This document shows, in pieces, positions 8,237 through 16,109 of a DNA stretch of 36,024 bases. The stretch comes from UBA1189 sp045612065 (GTDB lineage: Bacteria > Bacteroidota > Bacteroidia > Bacteroidales > Bacteroidaceae), in the NCBI GenBank assembly GCA_045612065.1, contig JAZKYH010000027.1, forward strand, positions 1-36,024, given 5' to 3'. Under the pieces are notes generated by a model, which did no database searches, had not been told where the DNA came from, and saw nothing but the letters and a program-made list of their open reading frames with translations. Within the stretch, counting starts at the first letter, position 1, and each line of letters starts with the position of its first letter. A program made the position numbers and the translations under genes.

Positions 8237-9229
8237 ATGGATATTTATGTACCGAATGCTGAACGGTATGAGGCAATGACGTATCGTCGTGCAGGAAAGA
8301 GTGGGGTGCTATTGCCTGAGATTTCATTGGGTTTCTGGCACAACTTTGGTGAACATCACGACGAGGCGCGAGGTCTTGATATTGTGCACTATGCTTTTGA
8401 CCATGGCATTTGTCATTTTGATTTGGCCAACAATTACGGTCCACCCAATGGTGCTGCCGAAGAACGCTTCGGACGCTACATGAAGCAATCGCTCCACACG
8501 CACCGCGATGAGATGTTCATTGCCACTAAGGCCGGACACCTGATGTGGTCTGGCCCTTATGGCGACTGGGGATCGCGCAAGAGCCTCGTGGCAAGCCTTG
8601 ACCAGAGTTTGCGTCGTATGAATCTGGACTATGTTGATGTCTACTACTCGCATCGCTATGACCCCAATACACCGCTTGAGGAGACTATGCAGACATTGGT
8701 CGATATTGTTCGCTCGGGCAAGGCGCTTTATGTGGGCTTATCAAAATATCCTGAAGATGTGGCACGCAAGGCCTATGCATACCTTGAAGCACATGATGTA
8801 CACTGTATACTCTATCAGGGACGTTATAACATGCTTACCCGTGAGCCCGAGGATACGGTCATTCCTCAGGCACATGAGAATGGAACAGGCTTTGTTGCCT
8901 TCTCGCCCTTGGCGCAAGGATTGCTCACCGATCGCTATCTGCAAGGCATCCCCGAAGATTCGCGTATGGCTGTGGGACATTTCCTCCGTCCCGAAATGCT
9001 TACCAATGCGTTGGTTGGTAAGTTGCAGGCATTGAATGAAGTGGCTGCGCGACGTGGACAAACTTTGGCAGAAATGGCATTGGCATGGCTCCTGCGTGAT
9101 GAACGTGTGACTTCGGTTATCGTTGGTGCCAGTTCGGTGGAGCAACTGAAGAAGAACCTCCGTGCTCGCGAGAACCAGCGATTTGTATCTGAAGAATTGG
9201 CACAGATAGATGAGATATTAAGCAGGTAA
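8237..9229 (+). CDS. Aldo/keto reductase, YghZ/GPR-like
   Basis: A 330-residue NADPH-dependent oxidoreductase of the AKR superfamily. The catalytic tetrad is complete: D62, Y67, K98 and H139 (FDLANNYG, IATKAG, YYSHRYDP). The segments WSGPYGDWGSRK and DPNTPLEETM match the E. coli YghZ group, whose members reduce methylglyoxal or L-glyceraldehyde 3-phosphate, and also Kv-beta-like proteins. The C-terminal cofactor-binding motif SVIVGASSVEQLKKN is present. The likely role is carbonyl detoxification in the cytoplasm; the true substrate cannot be read from the sequence. It follows a terminator and I see no clear promoter, so its transcription is unresolved. Confidence 0.88.
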   Translation: MDIYVPNAERYEAMTYRRAGKSGVLLPEISLGFWHNFGEHHDEARGLDIVHYAFDHGICHFDLANNYGPPNGAAEERFGRYMKQSLHTHRDEMFIATKAGHLMWSGPYGDWGSRKSLVASLDQSLRRMNLDYVDVYYSHRYDPNTPLEETMQTLVDIVRSGKALYVGLSKYPEDVARKAYAYLEAHDVHCILYQGRYNMLTREPEDTVIPQAHENGTGFVAFSPLAQGLLTDRYLQGIPEDSRMAVGHFLRPEMLTNALVGKLQALNEVAARRGQTLAEMALAWLLRDERVTSVIVGASSVEQLKKNLRARENQRFVSEELAQIDEILSR

Positions 9230-9284
9230 CAGGAGTCAAAGCGATTATTTGTTTCCGTTGTTCTGAAAAGTACGTGTTTATCCA

Positions 9285-9313
9285 CTTGAAATCCACGGAA
9301 TTTGTTACCTTTG
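9285..9313 (+). promoter_or_regulatory. Promoter of the response-regulator cistron
   Basis: The -7 element TACCTTTG is at 9306-9313. A weaker -33 match CTTG is at 9285-9288, with a 17-nt gap. The predicted start falls within the palindrome at 9315-9330. Confidence 0.55.
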
Positions 9314-9314
9314 T

Positions 9315-9330
9315 ATCATTCGTGAATGAT
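9315..9330. promoter_or_regulatory. Palindrome at the predicted transcription start of the response regulator
   Basis: atcattc-gt-gaatgat is a perfect 7-bp inverted repeat with a 2-nt spacer, directly downstream of the -7 element. This is where a dimeric repressor or autoregulator would block initiation. Confidence 0.5.
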
Positions 9331-9362
9331 GGATGGTGTAGACTCACATTAAAAATGAACGT

Positions 9363-10076
9363 ATGTATAATGTTATCATAGTAGAAGACGTCAAGCTTGA
9401 ACTTAAAGGTACTGAGGAAATCTTCCGTAACGAGATTCCCGAGGCGCAGGTCATCGGTACAGCCATGACCGAAGAGGAGTTTTGGCCACTTATGGAGCAA
9501 CAGCTGCCCGATATGGTGCTGCTCGACCTTGGCCTGGGAGGTTCCACCACGATTGGTGTGTCCATCTGTCGCACCATCAAACAGCGTTATCCTGCGGTAA
9601 AGGTGCTGATCTTCACAGGTGAGATTCTCAACGAAAAGCTGTGGGTCGACGTGCTTGATGCCGGAGCTTGTGGTATTGTGCTCAAGACGGGCGAATTGCT
9701 TACACGTACCGAGATACAAGGTGTCATGGAGGGTAAGCAATTGGTCTTCAATCAGCCCATCTTGGAGAAGATTGTGACGAGGTTCCGTCAGGCAGTCAAT
9801 GCCGAGGTAATGCGTCAGCGTGCCGTCATAGCTTATGATATCGATGAATATGATGAGCGTTTCCTCAGACACCTCGCTCTTGGCTATACCAAGGATATGA
9901 TAGCCTCATTGCGCACCATGCCCTTCAGCCCCAAGTCGCTCGAGAAGCGTCAAGCCGACCTCATTACTCGTCTCTTCCCCGAGGGTGAGCAGCGTGGAGT
10001 TAATGTAACAAGACTTGTTGTACGTGCTATCGAACTACATATTATCGATCCCGAAAATCTTGTTGCCGATGAGTAG
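9363..10076 (+). CDS. NarL/LuxR-type response regulator
   Basis: A 237-residue two-component response regulator. The receiver domain (1-125) has every key residue: the acidic pair E8-D9, phosphoacceptor D55 in LLDLGL, T85 in FTGE and K108 in LKTGE. After a linker, residues about 160-232 resemble a LuxR-type helix-turn-helix (FLRHLALGYTKDMIAS, then SPKSLEKRQADLITRL, then RLVVRAIELHII), with an insertion compared with the standard domain. No histidine kinase is adjacent; the nearest is the tandem sensor at 20539. Its stop codon overlaps the start of the AbgT-like gene by 8 nt, implying translational coupling. A palindrome at its promoter suggests autoregulation, which is an inference. Confidence 0.88.
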   Translation: MYNVIIVEDVKLELKGTEEIFRNEIPEAQVIGTAMTEEEFWPLMEQQLPDMVLLDLGLGGSTTIGVSICRTIKQRYPAVKVLIFTGEILNEKLWVDVLDAGACGIVLKTGELLTRTEIQGVMEGKQLVFNQPILEKIVTRFRQAVNAEVMRQRAVIAYDIDEYDERFLRHLALGYTKDMIASLRTMPFSPKSLEKRQADLITRLFPEGEQRGVNVTRLVVRAIELHIIDPENLVADE

Positions 10077-10773
10077 TATTTATCTCTTGCTCTTCATAGT
10101 TCTTGTACTCTTCTCTTGGATAGGGAGTGTATACGGACTAACGCTGCCCGACGGCACTTTGATGCCCAGTCTGCTGAGCGAGGAGAGCGTGAGGTGGTTT
10201 GTACGTCATAGTATGGATAACATCTCGGCGGCCCCATTTGCAGAGGTGTTGCTTGGACTGTTGACGGTAGGGGCACTCCGTGATTCTGGTTTGTGGCATG
10301 CCCTGTGGCATCGGTCGCAACTTGCGCAGCGCCAGCGTCATGCCCTGCTTATTTCGTTGGTAGTTATGGCGGTGGGTATGTCTGTCGTATTGTTTGGCAT
10401 TATCCCTGGAGGTAATCTCTTGAGTGTGACAGGGCATCTTTCTGGTGGCCCTTTCGCTTCGGGATGGCCCTTCTTGTTGATGTTGGTGGTGGTCACTCCC
10501 TGTATCGTATTTGGTAAGATGAGTGGGCAGTGGCGTAATATGGTGGAATTATATGCAGGGCTTGTTTCGGCTATAACCTCCTATGCCAGTTACTTCATTA
10601 CACTTATTGTGGCTTCACAACTCGTGGCGGCCGTGCACTATGTACGTTTGTTTTACCTTATAGGATTCTCGTCTACCATGCAAGACCTTTGTATTGGCTT
10701 GATATATGCAATTCCTTTAATAATATTGTTTGCAACTAATAAACTTAGATATGACACATCTTCAACTGAATGA
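10069..10773 (+). CDS. Miniature AbgT-like membrane protein
   Basis: A 234-residue integral membrane protein with about six hydrophobic segments. Residues about 1-75 (FSWIGSVYG, LLSEESVRWFVRHS, EVLLGLLTVGALRDSGL) line up with the N-terminal part of AbgT. Residues about 120-205 (GPFASGWPFLLML, YASYFITLIVASQLVAAVHY) line up with a region well into the second half of AbgT, which normally has about 500 residues. The parts of AbgT between and after these, which hold the re-entrant hairpins binding p-aminobenzoyl-glutamate, are absent, so ordinary transport is doubtful. Short AbgT-like proteins appear to be a Bacteroidales type, so it need not be a broken gene. It overlaps the response regulator by 8 nt and the helicase by 23 nt. 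Confidence 0.75.
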   Translation: MSSIYLLLFIVLVLFSWIGSVYGLTLPDGTLMPSLLSEESVRWFVRHSMDNISAAPFAEVLLGLLTVGALRDSGLWHALWHRSQLAQRQRHALLISLVVMAVGMSVVLFGIIPGGNLLSVTGHLSGGPFASGWPFLLMLVVVTPCIVFGKMSGQWRNMVELYAGLVSAITSYASYFITLIVASQLVAAVHYVRLFYLIGFSSTMQDLCIGLIYAIPLIILFATNKLRYDTSSTE

Positions 10774-12085
10774 ACATCAACGTCAAGCATTAGAAAGGCT
10801 ATCCATAGAGGCTTTGACTCCTATGCAAGAGGCGGCCTTACAGACTGCTCGTGAGAAGAATAATATTATACTCCTCTCACCTACAGGAACGGGTAAGACC
10901 TTGGCTTATTTGTTGCCTCTCATTGAACGATTGGGACAGGTCGTATCAGGTGTACAAGCTATGGTGATAGTTCCTTCCCGTGAGTTAGCCCTACAGATAG
11001 AAAGCGTGCTGAAGGCTATGAATCTTCCGTGGAAGGCCATGAGCGTTTATGGAGGTCGTGCAGCCATGGATGAACATCGTACTATGAAAGGTTTGCAACC
11101 TACTGTTATCATAGGTACCCCCGGTCGACTCAACGACCACTTGGAGAAGGGCAACATCAATGCCTCAACGATATCGACGCTTGTTATTGATGAATTCGAC
11201 AAATGCTTGGAGTTAGGTTTTCAGGGCGAGATGCAACAGGTGGTAGAGAAGCTTCCTGCTGTTAGAAATCGCTACCTCACCTCGGCAACGGATATGGAGG
11301 AATTGCCAGCTTTCACCGGAATGCTTCGTGCGGAGAAACTCAATTATCTCTCTGACAATGATAATGACGATAAAGTACATACATACGTTGTGCATTCGGA
11401 AAGTAAAGATAAACTGCATACCCTATATAAATTGCTCTGTACGTTTGAAGGTGGACAGTCTATCGTATTCTGCAATCATAGAGAGTCGGTGGATAGAGTA
11501 GGAGGCTACCTTCGTGAACAGAAACTCTACTTTGAAGCCTATCATGGCGGCATGGAGCAGGAGGTGCGCGAACGTGCTCTCTATAAGTTCCGTTGTGGAA
11601 GTAGTAATGTACTTATTAGTACGGATTTGGCAGCTCGCGGTCTTGATATTCCCGAAGTACGTCATATCATCCACTATCATCTGCCAAGTAGTGAAGAGGG
11701 GTATATCCATCGTACGGGACGTACTGCCCGATGGAATGCCGATGGTAGTTCTTACCTTATACTGCATAGCGAGGAACGGGTACCTGAGTATATTCCCGAA
11801 GATGTCACAGACTATCTGTTGCCTGAGCGTGTAGGACGTCCATTGCCTCCGGTATGGTCTACACTTTACATTGGTAAGGGTAAGAAAGACAAGATTAACA
11901 AGGTTGATATTGCGGGATTCCTCTATAAGAAAGGCGGCCTCACACGTGAAGATGTAGGTCCCATTGACGTTCATGACTATTACGCTTATGTGTCTGTGGC
12001 TCGTAGTAAGGTACGCCAATTGCTTACGCTTATTTCAGGCGAGAAAATCAAAGGGATGAAGACCCGCATTGAAGTTGCCAAGTAG
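10751..12085 (+). CDS. DEAD-box RNA helicase with DbpA-type RNA-binding domain
   Basis: A 444-residue ATP-dependent RNA helicase. Motifs in order: Q-motif region (LTPMQEAAL), I (SPTGTGKT), Ia (PSRELALQ), Ib (TPGRL), II as DEFD in place of DEAD, III (SAT), then IV (VFCNHRESV), V (STDLAARGLDIPEV) and VI (HRTGRTAR). The last 75 residues (TLYIGKGKKDKINKVDIAGF, DVHDYYAYV, KIKGMKTRIEV) match the RRM-like C-terminal domain of DbpA, which binds hairpin 92 of 23S rRNA in 50S assembly. The start at 10751 gives MTHLQLNEHQ and overlaps the preceding stop by 23 nt. Orthology to dbpA is likely but not proved. Confidence 0.92.
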   Translation: MTHLQLNEHQRQALERLSIEALTPMQEAALQTAREKNNIILLSPTGTGKTLAYLLPLIERLGQVVSGVQAMVIVPSRELALQIESVLKAMNLPWKAMSVYGGRAAMDEHRTMKGLQPTVIIGTPGRLNDHLEKGNINASTISTLVIDEFDKCLELGFQGEMQQVVEKLPAVRNRYLTSATDMEELPAFTGMLRAEKLNYLSDNDNDDKVHTYVVHSESKDKLHTLYKLLCTFEGGQSIVFCNHRESVDRVGGYLREQKLYFEAYHGGMEQEVRERALYKFRCGSSNVLISTDLAARGLDIPEVRHIIHYHLPSSEEGYIHRTGRTARWNADGSSYLILHSEERVPEYIPEDVTDYLLPERVGRPLPPVWSTLYIGKGKKDKINKVDIAGFLYKKGGLTREDVGPIDVHDYYAYVSVARSKVRQLLTLISGEKIKGMKTRIEVAK

Positions 12086-12096
12086 GTGTAGAAATG

Positions 12097-12136
12097 AAAA
12101 AAGAACTTGTTTCCGTCGCGAACAAGTTCTTTTTTT
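12097..12136. terminator. Bidirectional terminator between the helicase gene and ispE
   Basis: aaaaaagaacttgtt (12097-12111) pairs with aacaagttctttttt from 12121 around a 9-nt loop. It has A-runs on the left and T-runs on the right, so it can stop the helicase transcript (plus) and the ispE operon (minus). Confidence 0.88.
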
Positions 12137-12253
12137 TATTTTGCCAAAACCTTTTGACTGATGTCGTGTTATATCTATGCAATTCAGAAAGCAATAGCCA
12201 ATAAAGATTGCATAGTAGTTTTGTCGTGTTTTATTTTGTGTTTGTGTTATTGG

Positions 12254-12283
12254 GATACTCCTCGATGTGAATCGGGGAGTATC
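12254..12283. repeat. Stable 13-bp inverted repeat after ispE
   Basis: gatactcctcgat (12254-12266) pairs with atcggggagtatc (12271-12283) around the loop gtga, with one G-T wobble. It starts 11 nt beyond the ispE stop. No T-run follows on either strand, so its role (mRNA 3'-end protection or a weak terminator) is open. Confidence 0.7.
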
Positions 12284-12294
12284 TGTTATTGTGC

Positions 12295-13116
12295 TTATAG
12301 CTGTTGTTGCTCGCAGAAACAGCCGGGAAAGTGCTGCTCCACATCGTTGATGGGCGCTTCGAACAATCCGAAGAGTGCTGAGCCAGAGCCACTCATTGCA
12401 GCATATGTAGCCCCTAAGGTATAGAGCTTAGTTTTGATGTCATCCAGCTCGGGGTGTAGAGCAAAGATGCCCTTCTCAAAATCGTTGCTGATGTTTTCTT
12501 TCCACTCTGTAATGGGACGGATAATCTTCTTGTCGAGTGTCACTTCAGGCTTTTGTGGGCATACCATAGAGTAGGCCTCCTTAGTCGAAACGAACACATC
12601 GGGTTTTACCACTACCAAATACCATCCGCTGAGGTCGAGGTTGATGGGATGGAATTCGTTGCCAATGCCCGTAGCATATACAGGGCGCCCAGTAATAAAG
12701 AAAGGGCAGTCGGCACCAAGCAGTGTTGCATAGCTCTCAAGCTTCTCGGTGGTGATTCCCAATTCAAACATCTCGTTGAGGAGACGCAGCATGTATGAGG
12801 CGTCTGCAGAACCACCGCCTAAGCCTGCTCCTGTGGGGATGTGCTTGTGTAGGTAGATGTCTACTGAGGGTAAAGGGTAGTCTGCGGCAAGCAGACGGTA
12901 GGCACGTACTACGAGATTGTTATCGCTGTCGCCCTCTATGTTGATGCCGCTGATATGTAGGTGGCAGTCATAGTCAGCACCTTCGGCTACAATAACTTCA
13001 AGGGCATCGTTGATGGGGATAGGGTAGAACACGGTGTCGAGGTTGTGATACCCATCGGGACGACGCTCAGTTACCTGAAGTCCGATGTTTATTTTGGCGG
13101 TGGGAAAAGTGATCAT
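12295..13116 (-). CDS. ispE: 4-diphosphocytidyl-2-C-methyl-D-erythritol kinase
   Basis: A 273-residue GHMP-family kinase of the non-mevalonate (MEP) pathway, phosphorylating CDP-methylerythritol on the way to isoprenoid precursors. The N-terminus is MITFPTAKINIGLQV with RPDGYHNLDTVF, a classic IspE pattern. The ATP-binding GHMP motif is PTGAGLGGGSADAS near residue 95, followed by LGADCPFFITGRPVYATGIG and the C-terminal AAMSGSGSALFGLF. All kinase motifs are intact. It appears to be the last gene of the minus-strand operon, 52 nt after trmO, and ends just before a stable hairpin and the bidirectional terminator. Confidence 0.96.
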   Translation of the reverse strand: MITFPTAKINIGLQVTERRPDGYHNLDTVFYPIPINDALEVIVAEGADYDCHLHISGINIEGDSDNNLVVRAYRLLAADYPLPSVDIYLHKHIPTGAGLGGGSADASYMLRLLNEMFELGITTEKLESYATLLGADCPFFITGRPVYATGIGNEFHPINLDLSGWYLVVVKPDVFVSTKEAYSMVCPQKPEVTLDKKIIRPITEWKENISNDFEKGIFALHPELDDIKTKLYTLGATYAAMSGSGSALFGLFEAPINDVEQHFPGCFCEQQQL

Positions 13117-13168
13117 TTGAAGAGGAATTTAGTTAGGAGTTTGGAAGTGGGAGTTTTTTATTTGCAAT

Positions 13169-13864
13169 CTAAACTCTTAACACTTCTATTACTGTCAGTT
13201 TACTATCGGCAACACGAAATCGTATATCATACCCTTCGTAGGGCATGCCGTATATCTTCTCGGAGTTGTCTTGATACTGTGGACGTGGGTCGAGGGCAAG
13301 CACTCGGGTGAGTGCTGCAAGACTCTCGGGTGAGAAATGTTCCTGCAGTTGTTCGGGGAAGATTACCTCCAATTCTTGCCAACGACGTTCGTCGACAAAT
13401 CCACTACGTGCTTCAGGATGACTGTCGGCATAGGTCACATAAGGCTTGATGTCGTAGATGGGAGTGCCATCCATAAGATCACCACCGAGCACGTGGATGA
13501 CGGGGCCTTCCTTCGTGGTGAACTCTATACGTTCTATGCGTACTGATGACAAACCTAATGGGTTGGGACGATAGGGTGAGCGGGTGGCAAAGACTCCCAT
13601 CTGTGTATTCCCCCCAAGCAATGGAGGACGAACGGTAGGTTGCCACGATGAAGCACCACGCTCTTCCTTGGTCTTGTTGGCCGAGAACTCCCATATAATC
13701 CACAAGTAGTCGAACCCCTCGAGACCACGCAAGGCATCGGCATTGCGGTAGGTGGGCTCAAAGACGATACATCCCCTCAATTCATCGATGATGCCACTCT
13801 GACGGGGCACACCGAACTTTGTAGGGAAGGCACTATGAAAGTGGGCTATGGGGGTAATGGTCAT
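13169..13864 (-). CDS. trmO: tRNA (adenine(37)-N6)-methyltransferase TrmO
   Basis: A 231-residue TrmO (TsaA/YaeB family) SAM-dependent enzyme that N6-methylates threonylcarbamoyladenosine at position 37 of tRNA-Thr. The N-terminal TsaA fold shows FHSAFPTKFGVPRQSGI, GFDYLWIIWEF, the conserved RPPLLGGNTQMGVFATRSPYRPNPLGLS and the later DLMDGTPIYDIKPYV. The C-terminal TrmO domain has DPRPQYQDN. I chose the ATG at 13864 (MTITPIAHFHS); a GTG or ATG further upstream at 13897 would add a poorly conserved 11-residue leader. It lies in the minus-strand operon between the MFS gene and ispE. Confidence 0.94.
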   Translation of the reverse strand: MTITPIAHFHSAFPTKFGVPRQSGIIDELRGCIVFEPTYRNADALRGLEGFDYLWIIWEFSANKTKEERGASSWQPTVRPPLLGGNTQMGVFATRSPYRPNPLGLSSVRIERIEFTTKEGPVIHVLGGDLMDGTPIYDIKPYVTYADSHPEARSGFVDERRWQELEVIFPEQLQEHFSPESLAALTRVLALDPRPQYQDNSEKIYGMPYEGYDIRFRVADSKLTVIEVLRV

Positions 13865-13891
13865 TTGCTTCTCTTTTTGTAAGCAGTCAAC

Positions 13892-13950
13892 AGACAACGG
13901 TCTATAGTCTTGATTAACTATTTCCCGTTGTCTATTGTCCGTTATCTATT
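13892..13950. repeat. Small repeats between the MFS gene and trmO
   Basis: agacaacgg (13892-13900) is inverted as ccgttgtct (13925-13933). The 12-nt unit ccgttgtctatt (13925-13936) is repeated with one change as ccgttatctatt (13939-13950), reaching the MFS stop codon. No T-run follows on the minus strand. Confidence 0.55.
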
Positions 13951-15323
13951 TACTTGATGTTCGGCAACTCCAGTCCGTAGCCCTTGCGCTTATCCTCCTT
14001 CTTGAGAGAGAAGGCGAGGAGTAGAGCTACGATGCCAAAGCAAGCGAATACACACATCGGCAGGGTATAGTCATATTGCTTGAATACCTGTCCGTCGACT
14101 ACGCGCTCACCTACAATACAATATTCATTGAGCAACCAACCGATGAGCAAGGGCACGAACCCGAGACCGATATTTTGCACCCAGAAGATGAGGGCATATG
14201 CCGAGCCGAGTAATTTCTCGGGAATAATCTTTGGCACTGAGGGCCACATAGCCGAAGGTACGAGCGAGAAGGCAACACCGAGCACGATGGCGATGAAGGC
14301 AGCAAACCACCAGTAGTTGAGTACAGGGAGGGCAAACAATACGTGTACACCGATGAGCATAGCCGAACCGATAATCATAATTGTTGCACCCTTACCCTTA
14401 CGGTCGTAGATACCACCGAAGAGTGGTGTCATGATAAGGTTACCCATGGGGATAAGAGCAGGAATCCAACCAGCCCATACATTTGACATGCCATACTTGT
14501 TCTCCATGAGAGAAGTAGCATATTTCATGAAGGGGAACACTGCAGAGTAGAACATTAGGCACAAAAGGGCAATCAACCAGAACCCTTTGTTCGTGATGAT
14601 GAGCTTGAGGTCTGATACGTGGAAGGTGTCGTCCTCTGTATCGTTCTGCTCGGCTACGAGTTGTTTGTCGAGGCGGGCATCCATCACGCAGAATACGCAG
14701 TATGCCAAGAGACCAATACCGATGAGAACAAGAGCGAAAAGCAGGGGGGTAGACATGCTGAAGTTCTTAACAATAAGAGGGCTCACAATCATGGCCATTG
14801 CTGTACCCAAACGGGCTACAGCAACCTGTGTGCCCATGGCGAGTGCCATCTCCTTACCCTTGAACCATTTGGCAATGACCTTGGTTACGGTAATACCGCA
14901 GTTCTCGGTGCCGACGGCAAAGATTGCATATCCAAGACTCGCTACCATTACTTGAGTACGGATGCCTAAGATGTAACCAGCGTCTGGACCTGGAGATATG
15001 AATTCCACAGCATAGTACTTGATGAATGCACCTATTACCATTAAGGCACAAGTTGCGATACCGGTGATACGTACACCGAGCTTGTCGAGAATCATGCCAC
15101 CGAAAATGAGCATGAAAAGGAATACGTTGAACCAACAGTAAGCCCAGTTGAAGATACCGAAGTCCGAACTTGACCAATCCATCTCCACCTCAAGCATGGT
15201 CATCAGAGGAGACATGGCATCTGTGAGGAAGTATCCCCACATCATGGTGAACGAAACGATTACGAGTGCAGCCCAACGGGCAGCTTTCGAGTCGCGCAAA
15301 GTTTGTTGCAGTTGTTTTGTCAT
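13950..15323 (-). CDS. Major facilitator superfamily transporter, MFSD1-like
   Basis: A 457-residue inner-membrane protein with about 12 transmembrane segments. The loop 2-3 MFS signature is GGMILDKLGVRITG, and the matching loop 8-9 motif is GGIYDRKGKG. The segment AKWFKGKEMALAMGTQVAVARLG resembles the region in MFSD1-type transporters (motif-level resemblance, not proof). A roughly 25-residue linker rich in Asp/Glu (EQNDTEDDTFHVSD) sits between the two halves, in the cytoplasm by normal MFS topology. Members act as uniporters or proton symporters for sugars, peptides or organic acids; the substrate is unknown. The neighbours, tRNA-modification and glycosyltransferase genes, do not identify it. 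Confidence 0.85.
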   Translation of the reverse strand: MTKQLQQTLRDSKAARWAALVIVSFTMMWGYFLTDAMSPLMTMLEVEMDWSSSDFGIFNWAYCWFNVFLFMLIFGGMILDKLGVRITGIATCALMVIGAFIKYYAVEFISPGPDAGYILGIRTQVMVASLGYAIFAVGTENCGITVTKVIAKWFKGKEMALAMGTQVAVARLGTAMAMIVSPLIVKNFSMSTPLLFALVLIGIGLLAYCVFCVMDARLDKQLVAEQNDTEDDTFHVSDLKLIITNKGFWLIALLCLMFYSAVFPFMKYATSLMENKYGMSNVWAGWIPALIPMGNLIMTPLFGGIYDRKGKGATIMIIGSAMLIGVHVLFALPVLNYWWFAAFIAIVLGVAFSLVPSAMWPSVPKIIPEKLLGSAYALIFWVQNIGLGFVPLLIGWLLNEYCIVGERVVDGQVFKQYDYTLPMCVFACFGIVALLLAFSLKKEDKRKGYGLELPNIK

Positions 15324-15380
15324 TTTCTTTTTATTATCAGTTATACAAATCTTCTTGATATAGTGAGTTTGTCTCTCTTG

Positions 15381-16061
15381 TTATTTTTCTTCCAGAAGGT
15401 CTGGTCTCAGGCGTAGGGTACGCTCCATCGACTGCTGAAATTCCCATTCGCGAATCTTTGCTTCATGTCCCGAAAGCAATACATCAGGTACGCGCCAACC
15501 CTTGTATTCGGCAGGACGGGTATACACGGGTGGAGCCAATAGGTTGTCTTGGAACGAGTCTGATAATGCTGATTGCTCATCGCTGATGACACCGGGGATG
15601 ATACGTACCAAACTGTCGGCCATGACGGCAGCTGCCAACTCTCCTCCTGTCAGCACGTAGTCACCGATGCTCACCTCCTTAGTGATGAGGTGCTCGCGTA
15701 TGCGGTAGTCGATGCCCTTGAAATGTCCGCAGAGGATGATGATGTTCTCATACATCGACATGGTGTTGGCCATTTTTTGATCCCACTGCTCGCCATCGGG
15801 TGTGGTGAAGATAACCTCGTCGTAGTGGCGTTCGCTCTTGAGCTTAGTGATGAGGTTGTCGATAGGTTCAATTTTCATTACCATTCCGGCACATCCGCCA
15901 AAGGGGTAGTCGTCGGTACGGCGGTGCTTATCTGTTGTATAGTCACGTATGTTGTGGATGACGATGTCGGCCAGTCCTTTCTTCTTAGCACGCGCCATAA
16001 TGGAGCAGTCGAAGAATCCTTCAATCATCTCGGGAAGTACGGTGAGTATGTCAATACGCAT
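15381..16061 (-). CDS. trmD: tRNA (guanine(37)-N1)-methyltransferase
   Basis: A 226-residue SPOUT-family methyltransferase making m1G37, which prevents +1 frameshifting at proline and leucine codons. The N-terminus is MRIDILTVLPEMIEGFF; then HRRTDDYPFGGCAGMVM (active-site region), ILCGHFKGIDYR, and the trefoil-knot SAM-binding segment IGDYVLTGGELAAAVMADSLVRI. VLLSGHEAKIREWE near the C-terminus is also typical. In many bacteria trmD sits in the rpsP-rimM-trmD-rplS operon. Here it is between a glycosyltransferase and an MFS gene, so its genetic context is rearranged, as is usual in Bacteroidetes. Confidence 0.97.
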   Translation of the reverse strand: MRIDILTVLPEMIEGFFDCSIMARAKKKGLADIVIHNIRDYTTDKHRRTDDYPFGGCAGMVMKIEPIDNLITKLKSERHYDEVIFTTPDGEQWDQKMANTMSMYENIIILCGHFKGIDYRIREHLITKEVSIGDYVLTGGELAAAVMADSLVRIIPGVISDEQSALSDSFQDNLLAPPVYTRPAEYKGWRVPDVLLSGHEAKIREWEFQQSMERTLRLRPDLLEEK

Positions 16062-16109
16062 AGGTCTTTATGTTTAGTATTTAGAATTTAGCGTTTGGAT
16101 GAAATTGCT

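Noticed and set aside
12161..12424. Cysteine-rich plus-strand ORF overlapping ispE
   Set aside because: Most of it is antisense to the ispE 3' end, it has no promoter, and the cysteines come from the reverse frame of a coding region.
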